DNA of 64,000 nucleotides from CAWDVB01 sp963824105. Lineage in GTDB: Bacteria; Actinomycetota; Actinomycetes; Propionibacteriales; Nocardioidaceae. The translations under genes and the position numbers were made by a program. This document shows positions 50,807 through 59,168 of this stretch, in pieces. The stretch lies in assembly GCA_963824105.1 (NCBI GenBank), contig CAWGNN010000009.1:372001-436000 (forward strand), given 5' to 3'. The notes below the pieces were generated by a model, which had not been told where the DNA came from, did not search any database, and saw only the letters and a list, made by a program, of their open reading frames with translations. Positions within the stretch are counted from its first letter, which is position 1. The number at the start of each line of letters is the position of its first letter.

Positions 50807-51400
50807 ATGCCTACCCCGAAGAAGGGCCCCCGTCTCGGCGGCAGCCCCGCTCACCAGAAGATGATCCTGTCCAACCTTGCGACGAGCCTGTTCGAGCATG
50901 GGCGGATCACCACCACCGAGGCCAAGGCGCGTGCGCTGCGTCCGGTGGCGGAGCGGCTGATCACCAAGGCGAAGCGGGGCGACCTGCACAACCGCCGCCT
51001 GGTCATGCGCACCATCCGGGACAAGGGCGTGGTCCATGCTCTGTTCACCGAGATCGGCCCGCAGTTCTCGGAGCGTCCAGGCGGATACACGCGGATCACC
51101 AAGCTCGGCCCACGCAAGGGGGACAACGCCCCGATGGCCGTCATCGAGCTGGTGACCGAGGCCTACGAGCCGAAGCCGGCCAAGGCCAGCAAGGCCGGCA
51201 AGGCCGGCAAGGCTAGGAGCGTCGCCGAGGTCGGTGGCGTGGTCGAGCCCGAGGCCGTTGTCGAGCCCGAGGCTGTCGAGGAGGCTCCGGCTGTCGAGGA
51301 GGCTCCGGCTGTCGAGGATGCTCCGGCTGTCGACGGAGCTGAGGCTCCCGAGGCTGAGGCTCCCGAGGCTGAGGCTCCCGAGGGCAAGACCGCGGAGTAG
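50807..51400 (+). CDS. rplQ: 50S ribosomal protein L17 with repetitive acidic tail
   Basis: 197 residues. The first 120 make the normal L17 (MPTPKKGPRLGGSPAHQKMI to PMAVIELVTEAY). The remaining 75 form a Lys/Ala linker and then an acidic tail of Pro, Glu, Ala and Val encoded by tandem repeats. Tails of this kind are known in actinobacterial L17. It closes the alpha operon at a strong terminator. Confidence 0.96.
   Translation: MPTPKKGPRLGGSPAHQKMILSNLATSLFEHGRITTTEAKARALRPVAERLITKAKRGDLHNRRLVMRTIRDKGVVHALFTEIGPQFSERPGGYTRITKLGPRKGDNAPMAVIELVTEAYEPKPAKASKAGKAGKARSVAEVGGVVEPEAVVEPEAVEEAPAVEEAPAVEDAPAVDGAEAPEAEAPEAEAPEGKTAE
51275..51385 (+). repeat. Tandem repeats inside the rplQ tail
   Basis: Three 18-base units GTCGAGGAGGCTCCGGCT (51275-51328, the third with one change) encode VEEAPA. 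They are followed by three 15-base units GAGGCTCCCGAGGCT (51341-51385, the third diverged) encoding EAPEA. All stay in frame, so length can vary without loss of function. Confidence 0.9.
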
Positions 51401-51420
51401 TCCGTACCCGAGCAGTCAGC

Positions 51421-51460
51421 AGCGAGGGGCCCATCACCGTCGGGTGGTGGGCCCCTCGCT
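51421..51460 (+). terminator. Terminator of the alpha operon after rplQ
   Basis: A 13-bp perfect stem (AGCGAGGGGCCCA with its complement, 51421-51433 and 51448-51460) with further pairing inside. GTCTGCG follows. It lies 20 bases after rplQ and 18 bases before truA. Confidence 0.9.
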
Positions 51461-51478
51461 GTCTGCGAGGATGGCCGG

Positions 51479-52312
51479 GTGCGACTGCGGATCGACCTGG
51501 CCTACGACGGCTCCGGATTTCACGGATGGGCCACTCAGCCAGGGATGCGCACAGTCCAGGGCGAGCTGGAGACGGCACTCCAGCAGGTCTTGCGGACCGA
51601 GGTCCCTCTGACCGTCGCGGGCCGCACCGACACCGGCGTCCATGCCCGCGGTCAGGTCGCGCATGTGGACGTCGACGAGGTCGCCGTCCTTCGAGCTGCC
51701 GGCAGAGCCACCGCCCCTCCGCTCGAGGCGCTCGCCCGTCGCCTCAACGGCGTCCTCGATCGCGACATCCGGATCCACGGGGTCGTCGAGGCGCCCGTGG
51801 GGTTCGACGCCCGGTTCTCCGCCGTGTGGCGCCGCTACGTCTACCGGATCGCCGACAGCGAGGCCACAGTCGACCCCCTCACCCGTGGGTTCGTGGTGTC
51901 CTGGCCCCGCGCCCTCGACATCGAGGCGATGAACACGGCGGCGGTCGGCCTCCGCGGGCTGCATGACTTCGCGGCGTTCTGCAAGAGACGCGAGGGTGCT
52001 ACCACGATCCGCACACTCCAGGAGATGCGCTGGGAGCGGGGGCCGGAGGGGGTGGTCGAGGGGACGGTCCGGGCTGATGCGTTCTGCCACAACATGGTCA
52101 GATCCCTGGTCGGCTGTCTGGTCGGCGTGGGGGAAGGAAAGCGCACGACCGCCTGGCCCGGCGACATCCTGCGGGCCGGGCTGCGGGACTCGGCCGTTCA
52201 GGTCATGCCACCGCACGGGCTGACCCTTGAGGAGGTCGGCTACCCGCCGGACGGGGAGCTGTCCGCCCGCGCGGCCACGGCCCGCGCGACCCGAGGTGAC
52301 GCAGGTGGCTGA
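51479..52312 (+). CDS. truA: tRNA pseudouridine(38-40) synthase
   Basis: 277 residues. It makes pseudouridine at positions 38-40 of the tRNA anticodon arm. Catalytic aspartate D51 lies in GRTDTGVHA. It opens MRLRIDLAYDGSGFHGWATQ, and the late FCHNMVRSLVG motif is present. The GTG start lies right behind the rplQ terminator. Its last 8 bases overlap the following methyltransferase gene. Confidence 0.94.
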   Translation: MRLRIDLAYDGSGFHGWATQPGMRTVQGELETALQQVLRTEVPLTVAGRTDTGVHARGQVAHVDVDEVAVLRAAGRATAPPLEALARRLNGVLDRDIRIHGVVEAPVGFDARFSAVWRRYVYRIADSEATVDPLTRGFVVSWPRALDIEAMNTAAVGLRGLHDFAAFCKRREGATTIRTLQEMRWERGPEGVVEGTVRADAFCHNMVRSLVGCLVGVGEGKRTTAWPGDILRAGLRDSAVQVMPPHGLTLEEVGYPPDGELSARAATARATRGDAGG

Positions 52313-52901
52313 GCACTACTTCTCCGCCGATCCGGCGACCCCGTTCAAGCGGGTTCTCTTCACCGCCGAGGTGTGGGGGAGGCGTTTGGAGCTGATATCC
52401 GGCTCGGGCGTCTTCTCCCAGGGCAGGCTGGACCGGGGGACCGCAGTGCTGTTCCGGGAGCACGAGCCGCCCAAGGGCGGGACCATCCTCGACCTGGGGT
52501 GCGGGTATGGCGTGATCGGGCTGGCCATCGCGGCCAGCGCCCCGTCCGCCCGGGTGTACGGCGTCGACGTCAACGCCCGCGCTGTGCTGCTCGCCAATGA
52601 GAACGCCCGCGCCCTCGGGTTGGCCGACCGATTCACCGCCCACCTGCCCGAAGACGTTCCCGCGGACCTGGAGTTCGCCGAGATCTGGTCCAACCCCCCC
52701 ATCCGGATCGGCAAGGCCGAGCTTCATGACCTGCTGCTCGGGTGGTTGCCCAGGCTCCTGCCCGGCGGCAGGGCGGTCCTGGTCGTCGGCAAGAACCTCG
52801 GTGCCGACTCGCTGCAAGCCTGGCTCACCGAGCAGGGATTCCCCACGGAGCGGCGGGCGAGCGCCAAGGGGTTCCGGGTCCTAGAGGCACACCGGGCCTG
52901 A
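52305..52901 (+). CDS. RsmC-like class I SAM methyltransferase
   Basis: 198 residues. Opening HYFSADPATPFKRV, SAM motif ILDLGCGYGVIG (61-72) and the catalytic NPP (130-132) resemble RsmC, which methylates G1207 of 16S rRNA, but only the C-terminal half of that protein is present. Some actinobacteria encode such single-domain versions. The GTG at 52305 is chosen; the in-frame GTG at 52296 is possible. The start overlaps truA by 8 bases, so both RNA-modification genes are coupled. Confidence 0.82.
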   Translation: MAEHYFSADPATPFKRVLFTAEVWGRRLELISGSGVFSQGRLDRGTAVLFREHEPPKGGTILDLGCGYGVIGLAIAASAPSARVYGVDVNARAVLLANENARALGLADRFTAHLPEDVPADLEFAEIWSNPPIRIGKAELHDLLLGWLPRLLPGGRAVLVVGKNLGADSLQAWLTEQGFPTERRASAKGFRVLEAHRA

Positions 52902-52991
52902 GCCTCCATCAGGGGCGAGCGGGACCATGAGGGTGCCGATGGGTGCCATTTCGCCCTGCAACTCTTCTCCAAGTTGAGGGAGGATCGATCC

Positions 52992-55697
52992 ATGAGCGCT
53001 CACTCCGATCGGCACACCAAGCTTGTCTACGACTTCGCCGAGGGCAACAAGGACCTGAAGGACCTGCTGGGGGGTAAGGGGGCCAACCTGGCCGAGATGG
53101 CCAATCTCGGCCTTCCTGTGCCGCCCGGCTTCATCATCTCGACAGAGGCCTGCAACACCTACCTCAGCGCCGGTGACCCACCTGTGGAACTGCACGACGA
53201 GATCACCGAGCACCTGCGCACGCTCGAGTCGACGATGGGCAAGACGCTGGGTGACCCTTCGGAACCGCTGCTGGTCTCGGTCCGATCCGGAGCGAAGTTC
53301 TCCATGCCGGGGATGATGGACACCGTCCTCAACATCGGGCTGAACGACAACTCGGTGCAAGGCCTGGCCAAGCAGGGCGACGACGATCGATTCGCCTGGG
53401 ACTCCTACCGCCGTCTTATCGCCATGTTCGGCAAGACGGTGCTCGGCATCGACGGGGATCTCTTCGAGCACGCCCTCGAGCACGTCAAGCAGGGCCTCGG
53501 TACGACCAACGACCTGGACCTCGACACCGAGCATCTCCAGCAGCTGGTCTCGACGTTCAAGGACATCGTCAGGGAGCAGACCGGGCGCGACTTCCCGCAG
53601 GAGCCGCGGGAACAGCTCGACCTGGCCGTCTACGCGGTCTTCGACTCCTGGAACACCGACCGCGCGACTCTGTACCGGCGTCAGGAGCAGATCCCGAACG
53701 ACCTGGGCACCGCGGTCAACATCGTCACGATGGTCTTCGGCAACCAGGGACTGGACTCAGGCACCGGCGTTGCCTTCACCCGCGACCCGGCGACCGGCGA
53801 GCAGGGCATCTACGGCGACTACCTGCAGAACGCTCAGGGCGAGGACGTCGTGGCCGGCATCCGCAACACCATTCCGCTCGCCGACCTCGAAGGGCTCAAC
53901 AAATCCTGCTATGACGAGCTGCTCGGCATCATGCAGACCCTGGAGAACCACTACCGCGACCTCTGCGACATCGAGTTCACCATCGAGCGGGGCAAGCTCT
54001 GGATGCTGCAGACGCGCGTCGGCAAGCGCACGGCCGCTGCGGCCTTCCGGATCGCGACCCAGCTCGTCGACCAGGGCCTGATCGATATGGACGAGGCGCT
54101 GAACCGCGTCACCGGCGCCCAGCTGGCTCAGCTGATGTTCCCGCAGTTCGACACCAGCGAGCCGCGTACGCTCCTTGCCCGGGGCATGAACGCCTCCCCG
54201 GGGGCGGCCGTCGGCAAGGCTGTCTTCGACTCTCGTCACGCGGTGGAGTGGGCCGAACGCGGCGAGACGGTCATCCTGGTCCGCAGGGAGACCAACCCCG
54301 ACGACCTCCACGGCATGGTCGCCTCCGCGGGCATCCTGACCAGCCGCGGAGGCAAGACCTCGCACGCGGCCGTCGTGGCCCGCGGCATGGGCCGCACCTG
54401 TGTCTGCGGAGCCGACGAGCTCGACGTGGACACCCGCAAGGGCCAGTTCACCTGCACCGACGGAACCGTCGTCAAGGAAGGTGACGTGATCTCGATCGAC
54501 GGCACCACCGGTGACGTGTTCCTCGGCGAGGTCCCGGTGATGGACTCACTCGTCGTTCGTCACCTCGAGGGGGACGACGTCGCCGACAACGTCGTGGTGG
54601 ATGCCGTGGACCGGCTCATGAAGCACGCCGACGATCGCCGCAGGCTTGGCGTCCGGGCGAACGCCGACACTCCCGAGGACGCCGCCCGCTCGCTCCGGTT
54701 CGGCGCTGAGGGGATCGGCCTGTGTCGCACCGAGCACATGTTCCTCGGTGAGCGCCGCGAGCTCGTCGAGCACCTGATCCTGGCCGACACTCCCGAGGGC
54801 GTCGACAAGGCACTCAACGCGTTGCTCCCGATGCAGCGCGACGACTTCGTCGGGATCCTCGAGGCGATGGACGGCCTGCCCGTGACCATCCGGCTGATCG
54901 ACCCGCCGTTGCACGAGTTCCTCCCCGACTACACCGAGCTCTCGATGAAGGTGGCTCTGGCCGAGTCCCGTCACCGCATCAGCCGGCACGACGTGAAGCT
55001 CCTCGACGCGGTCAGGCGCATGCACGAGGAGAACCCGATGCTCGGTCTCCGCGGAGTCCGGTTGGGCGTGGTCATCCCGGGCCTGTTCACCATGCAGGCG
55101 CGGGCGATCCTCGAGGCCGCCGTGCTGCGGATCAAGGCCGGGGGCGACCCGCAACCGGAGATCATGATTCCGCTGGTCGGTGCCGTGCAGGAGCTCCAGA
55201 TCGTCAAGACCGAGATCATGAAGGTCGCCGAGGCGGTGCAGAAGGAGTCCGGCATCGACATCCCGTTCAAGGTCGGCACCATGATCGAGCTGCCTCGTGC
55301 CGCGGTGACTGCCGACGAGATCGCGGCCGAGGCGGAGTTCTTCTCCTTCGGCACCAACGACTTGACCCAGATGACCTGGGGCTTCTCGCGCGACGACGTC
55401 GAGGCGGCGTTCTTCTCGACCTACCTGGAGAAGGGCGTCTTCGCCGTCTCTCCGTTCGAGACGCTCGACCGGGACGGTGTCGGCTCACTGGTGCGGACCG
55501 CAGTGGAGAAGGGACGCGCCGTCCGTCCTGAGCTGCACCTCGGTGTGTGCGGCGAGCACGGCGGTGACCCGGACTCGATCCACTTCTTCGACAGTGTCGG
55601 GCTGGACTATGTGTCCTGCTCGCCGTTCCGGGTGCCCGTCGCCCGGCTGGAGGCGGGCCGAGCGGCCATCACGACGACCGAGTCGGCGAGCGCCTGA
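52992..55697 (+). CDS. ppdK: Pyruvate, phosphate dikinase
   Basis: 901 residues from the ATG at 52992, with GGGAGGA 7 bases upstream. Interconverts pyruvate + ATP + Pi and phosphoenolpyruvate + AMP + PPi. The ATP-grasp domain starts KLVYDFAEGNKDLKDLLGGKGANLAEM (in two overlapping blocks). The phosphohistidine is H458 in GGKTSHAAVVARGMG, and the C-terminal TIM barrel carries GVCGEHGGDP with the catalytic Cys. Length matches the bacterial enzyme. The 90 bases before it hold nothing I recognise. Confidence 0.97.
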   Translation: MSAHSDRHTKLVYDFAEGNKDLKDLLGGKGANLAEMANLGLPVPPGFIISTEACNTYLSAGDPPVELHDEITEHLRTLESTMGKTLGDPSEPLLVSVRSGAKFSMPGMMDTVLNIGLNDNSVQGLAKQGDDDRFAWDSYRRLIAMFGKTVLGIDGDLFEHALEHVKQGLGTTNDLDLDTEHLQQLVSTFKDIVREQTGRDFPQEPREQLDLAVYAVFDSWNTDRATLYRRQEQIPNDLGTAVNIVTMVFGNQGLDSGTGVAFTRDPATGEQGIYGDYLQNAQGEDVVAGIRNTIPLADLEGLNKSCYDELLGIMQTLENHYRDLCDIEFTIERGKLWMLQTRVGKRTAAAAFRIATQLVDQGLIDMDEALNRVTGAQLAQLMFPQFDTSEPRTLLARGMNASPGAAVGKAVFDSRHAVEWAERGETVILVRRETNPDDLHGMVASAGILTSRGGKTSHAAVVARGMGRTCVCGADELDVDTRKGQFTCTDGTVVKEGDVISIDGTTGDVFLGEVPVMDSLVVRHLEGDDVADNVVVDAVDRLMKHADDRRRLGVRANADTPEDAARSLRFGAEGIGLCRTEHMFLGERRELVEHLILADTPEGVDKALNALLPMQRDDFVGILEAMDGLPVTIRLIDPPLHEFLPDYTELSMKVALAESRHRISRHDVKLLDAVRRMHEENPMLGLRGVRLGVVIPGLFTMQARAILEAAVLRIKAGGDPQPEIMIPLVGAVQELQIVKTEIMKVAEAVQKESGIDIPFKVGTMIELPRAAVTADEIAAEAEFFSFGTNDLTQMTWGFSRDDVEAAFFSTYLEKGVFAVSPFETLDRDGVGSLVRTAVEKGRAVRPELHLGVCGEHGGDPDSIHFFDSVGLDYVSCSPFRVPVARLEAGRAAITTTESASA

Positions 55698-55700
55698 GGG

Positions 55701-56201
55701 TCACCGCTGCGGCGTGAGCCGCAGGACCGGGATGGTCCGACCGATCGCTTCGGTACGACGGCGGTAGTCGGCGTATCCGGGGTAGAGGCTGACGGCGAGG
55801 GCGAAGAGCCGGTCACTCTCGGCTCCGGTCTCCTCGACCGCGTCGTAGGGCTCGTCGTTCAGCCGGGCGTCGTGGGGATGTGCCATCAGGTTGTAGTACC
55901 AGCCCGGATTCCTGTTCCGGCCGAAGCTGGACGCGATCAGGATGACGTCGTCCCCGTCGTGGAAGTAGAGGACCGCGTTCTCTCGCAGCTCGCCCGAACG
56001 TGCCCCACGGGTGGTCAGCAACGCCGTGGGGAGTGGACCGACGACCCGCAGCCTGCCGCCGCTGTGCTTGAGGAGGAACGGGTCGACCCGGGAAGCAACC
56101 TGGATCCCGACCTGTCGCATGACTGGCGTGCGAGCGAGGGTGTGCCAGCCCCGCAGGAGCAAGGAATGCGGGCTGTTCGGGTCGACGCGGGGGAGCGGCA
56201 T
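55701..56201 (-). CDS. Deazaflavin (F420)-dependent nitroreductase-family protein, DUF385/Ddn-like
   Basis: 166 residues. Fits the split-barrel family of Ddn-like proteins: LLTTRGARSGELRENAVLYF, then DDVILIASSFGRNRNPGWYYNL and a C-terminal YRRRTEAIGRTIPVLRL. Members use F420H2 to reduce quinones or other substrates. The ATG at 56201 lies 5 bases after the MOSC stop, so it is the second gene of that operon. Convergent with ppdK, 3 bases apart. Substrate unknown. Confidence 0.85.
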   Translation of the reverse strand: MPLPRVDPNSPHSLLLRGWHTLARTPVMRQVGIQVASRVDPFLLKHSGGRLRVVGPLPTALLTTRGARSGELRENAVLYFHDGDDVILIASSFGRNRNPGWYYNLMAHPHDARLNDEPYDAVEETGAESDRLFALAVSLYPGYADYRRRTEAIGRTIPVLRLTPQR

Positions 56202-56206
56202 CGGGA

Positions 56207-56770
56207 TCAGTCCTGCGGCCGGGAGAGGACCCGCACCGGGTCGCCGGCGCGCACGGTGCCCCCGGAGACGATGCTCGCGTTGAGCCCTCGCAGCCGGAGC
56301 TCCCGACCGGCCTCGCCGTTCACGAAGGCGCGCGCGTCCTCCCCGAAGCGGGCGTTGAACTTCGAACAACCGGTGTGCGGCTTCTTGGAGACCTCGATCA
56401 CTGCCTCGCCGATCGCGATCTGCGAGCCGGGCGGCAGGTTCTCCACCGAGAGGTCCAGCTCCAGATAGAGCTGGTCCCCGGCGAGCGACTGGCCCTCCGG
56501 AGTCTCGGCCAGGAACGAGACCATCCGGTAGGACATCACGTTCAGCTGGTTGTGCCTGTCGACGGATCCGTCGGGAAGGAAGCGTTGCGGCCCGGAGGCC
56601 CAGCGATCTCCCAGCAGCCCCTTCTCCGCGTCGAGGACGGCATCGGTGAGCACCTCCCGGGCGTCCTCGACCGGGCGGCGCACGAGCAGCGCGAGGGTCC
56701 CCTCGTCACGGGGGGCCGCGCGCAGCACATCCAGGTGCGCTTCCAGCTCGTCGAAGCTTCGAGGAGACAT
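56207..56770 (-). CDS. MOSC domain-containing protein
   Basis: 187 residues. The MOSC fold carries the conserved cysteine C135 in KKPHTGCSKFNARFG, which in this superfamily handles sulfur or binds molybdenum cofactor ligands. It lacks the N-terminal beta-barrel domain of mARC-type proteins. A CAGACT hexamer lies 6 bases before the ATG and could be a -10 for a leaderless mRNA. First gene of an operon with the Ddn-like gene; divergent from the ABC-F gene. Confidence 0.82.
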   Translation of the reverse strand: MSPRSFDELEAHLDVLRAAPRDEGTLALLVRRPVEDAREVLTDAVLDAEKGLLGDRWASGPQRFLPDGSVDRHNQLNVMSYRMVSFLAETPEGQSLAGDQLYLELDLSVENLPPGSQIAIGEAVIEVSKKPHTGCSKFNARFGEDARAFVNGEAGRELRLRGLNASIVSGGTVRAGDPVRVLSRPQD

Positions 56771-56845
56771 GTCGAGAGTCTGGCACGGCGGCGGCCGGAG
56801 TATTCGGTTGGCCTCTGCGGATCGGGCTTGGGAGACTGTCGTCTC

Positions 56846-58567
56846 GTGGGTCACGTCGACGTCGCCGGAGTCCGGTACGAGCTTCCCGATGGCCGGGTGC
56901 TGCTCGACGACGTCTCGTTCCGGGTGGGCGAGGGCGCCAAGGTCGCGCTCGTCGGCGCGAACGGCGCCGGCAAGACGACACTGCTGCGGATCATCACCGG
57001 AGACCTGGATCCACATGCCGGCGCGGTGACCAGATCTGGCGGGCTCGGCGTGATGCGTCAGTTCGTCGGTCAGGGTGTGGTGGAACGGGGCGACTCCGTC
57101 CAGACCAGCCCGACCGTGCACGACCTGCTGCTGTCGGTGTCGCCGGCGCGGGCACAGAAGGCGGCCTCGGAGGTCGACCGCTACGAAGTCGCCCTCATGG
57201 ACCACGACGACGAGCGGACGCAGATGGGGTACGCCGCCGCCCTGGCGGAGTGGGCCGACGCGGGTGGCTACGAACTGGAGGTGGTCTGGGACAAGGTGTG
57301 CACGGCTGCTCTCGGGGTGCCGTACGACCGGGCGAAGTATCGCGAGCTGTCCACTCTGTCGGGAGGCGAGCAGAAGCGCCTGGTCCTGGAGTTTCTGCTG
57401 TCTGGGCCCGACGAGGTGCTGCTGCTCGACGAGCCGGACAACTACCTCGACGTGCCCGGCAAGGTCTGGCTGGAGTCGAAGATCAAGGAGTCGTCGAAGA
57501 CGATCCTGTTCATCAGTCACGACCGCGAGCTGCTGAACAACTGCGCGACTCGCATTGTGACCGTCGAGTTGGGCGGGGCTGGAAACACCGCCTGGACCCA
57601 TCCGGCGGGCTTCTCGAGCTACCACGAAGCCCGCAGAGCCCGCTTCGAGCGGTTCGAGGAGCTACGGCGACGCTGGGACGAGGAGCACGAGAAGCTCCGC
57701 GCCCAGATGTTGATGTACAAGCAGAAGGCTGCCTACAACTCCGACATGGCGTCGCGCTATCAGTCGGCGCTGACCCGGCTCCGCAAGTTCGAGGAGGCCG
57801 GCCCACCCCAGGCGCTCCCTCGCGAGCAACAGGTGAGCATGCGGCTCAGGGGCGGGCGGACCGGCAAGCGCGCGGTGATCTGCGAGGACCTGGAGCTGAC
57901 CGGGCTGATGCGTCCCTTCGACCTCGAGGTCTGGTACGGCGAGCGGGTGGCCGTGCTGGGCTCGAACGGATCGGGCAAATCACACTTCCTGCGGCTGCTG
58001 GCTGCAGGGGGGAGTGACCCGGACGTGGAGCACCGGCCGGTCAGCGAGACTCCGATCGTCCCGGTCCGCCACACCGGGCGAGCCCGGCTGGGCGCTCGCG
58101 TGCGTCCGGGCTGGTTCGTCCAGACCCACGAGCACCCCGAGCTGGTCGGCCGGACGCTGCTGGAGATCCTCCACCGAGGCGACGACTCGCCGGACGGCAG
58201 GGGCAGGGCCGGGATGCCGCGGGAGCAGGCCTCCCGGGTCCTCGACCGCTACGAGCTCGCCCACGCCGCCGAGCAGCGGTTCGAATCCCTCTCCGGAGGG
58301 CAGCAGGCGCGGTTCCAGATCCTGCTGCTGGAGCTCTCCGGTGCGACCCTGCTGCTCCTCGACGAGCCGACCGACAACCTGGACGTGGAGTCCGCGGAGG
58401 CCCTGGAGGGGGGCCTGGAGCGTTTCGAAGGGACCGTCCTCGCGGTCACTCACGACCGGTGGTTCGCCAGAGGGTTCGACCGCTTCCTCGTCTTCGGTGC
58501 AGACGGATCGGTGTACGAGTCCGACGACCCGGTTTGGGACGAGGGCCGGGTCCAGCGCGCCCGCTGA
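56846..58567 (+). CDS. ABC-F family ATPase
   Basis: 573 residues with two ABC cassettes and no membrane segments. First Walker A GANGAGKTT (37-45) and signature LSGGEQKRL (171-179); second GSNGSGKSH (372-380) and LSGGQQARF (482-490). A charged linker with coiled-coil character joins them (about 250-310). ABC-F proteins act on the ribosome, some in translation regulation (EttA), some in antibiotic protection. The subtype cannot be told by eye. Convergent with the P-loop kinase gene, 10 bases apart. Confidence 0.9.
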   Translation: MGHVDVAGVRYELPDGRVLLDDVSFRVGEGAKVALVGANGAGKTTLLRIITGDLDPHAGAVTRSGGLGVMRQFVGQGVVERGDSVQTSPTVHDLLLSVSPARAQKAASEVDRYEVALMDHDDERTQMGYAAALAEWADAGGYELEVVWDKVCTAALGVPYDRAKYRELSTLSGGEQKRLVLEFLLSGPDEVLLLDEPDNYLDVPGKVWLESKIKESSKTILFISHDRELLNNCATRIVTVELGGAGNTAWTHPAGFSSYHEARRARFERFEELRRRWDEEHEKLRAQMLMYKQKAAYNSDMASRYQSALTRLRKFEEAGPPQALPREQQVSMRLRGGRTGKRAVICEDLELTGLMRPFDLEVWYGERVAVLGSNGSGKSHFLRLLAAGGSDPDVEHRPVSETPIVPVRHTGRARLGARVRPGWFVQTHEHPELVGRTLLEILHRGDDSPDGRGRAGMPREQASRVLDRYELAHAAEQRFESLSGGQQARFQILLLELSGATLLLLDEPTDNLDVESAEALEGGLERFEGTVLAVTHDRWFARGFDRFLVFGADGSVYESDDPVWDEGRVQRAR

Positions 58568-58577
58568 CCCGTGTCGC

Positions 58578-59147
58578 TCAGCCGCGAAGTGAGGCGGCGA
58601 GGGAACCCGCGAGCCAGCGCTCGGTCTCGGCGGGGGAGCGCAGGGCGACGACGGTGAGGTCTTCGCGCTCGGCCAGCGGGCCGAGCCGCTCGCGATTCTC
58701 CCGGTGGGTCTTCCAGGCCCACCGGATGATGTGCTCGTCGTCGAGGAGGATCCGCCAGAGCGGGCCCTCCTCGTTGCCGTTCCACAGCGGCTCGCGGCGC
58801 CGGCGGCGGCTCACGGTGCGCCGGATGACTCGCCACATGACGAGTCGGCGGGGGTAGTCCAAGAAGACCATCGTGTCGGCCCGGTCGGCGAGCATCGCCC
58901 GAACGTCGATGTACTGGTACTCACACACCCAGGTCGGCTGGTCGGTGAAGGCTGTGACCTTCTCCACGAAGCCGGGGAGCTCGGTCCAGTCGGGGCCGTG
59001 GAAGAGCGCGTCGAGCTCCTGGTACGGCGCTCCGATCAACTCAGCGATGCGACGCGCGAGGGTCGACTTGCCGGAGCCAGAGGTGCCCGCGACAACGACC
59101 CGCTGCGGACGTGTTGGCAGCGGGTCGTTGCGCGAGAGGAGAGCCAA
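58578..59147 (-). CDS. Small P-loop kinase-like protein, FlaR/topology-modulation type
   Basis: 189 residues. Walker A GTSGSGKST (21-29), then ELDALFHGPDW and a VFLDYPRRLVMWRVIRRT segment. This matches the adenylate-kinase-like family often labelled DNA topology modulation protein FlaR, for which no function is established. A basic patch SRRRRREPLW follows. It begins 21 bases after the gltA stop and is co-transcribed with it. Confidence 0.75.
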   Translation of the reverse strand: MALLSRNDPLPTRPQRVVVAGTSGSGKSTLARRIAELIGAPYQELDALFHGPDWTELPGFVEKVTAFTDQPTWVCEYQYIDVRAMLADRADTMVFLDYPRRLVMWRVIRRTVSRRRRREPLWNGNEEGPLWRILLDDEHIIRWAWKTHRENRERLGPLAEREDLTVVALRSPAETERWLAGSLAASLRG

Positions 59148-59168
59148 CCGCGGCCGACTCCGGACTCG

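Noticed and set aside
51275..51385. Repeat block read as a CRISPR array
   Set aside because: Units are 15-18 bases with no spacers and lie in frame within rplQ.
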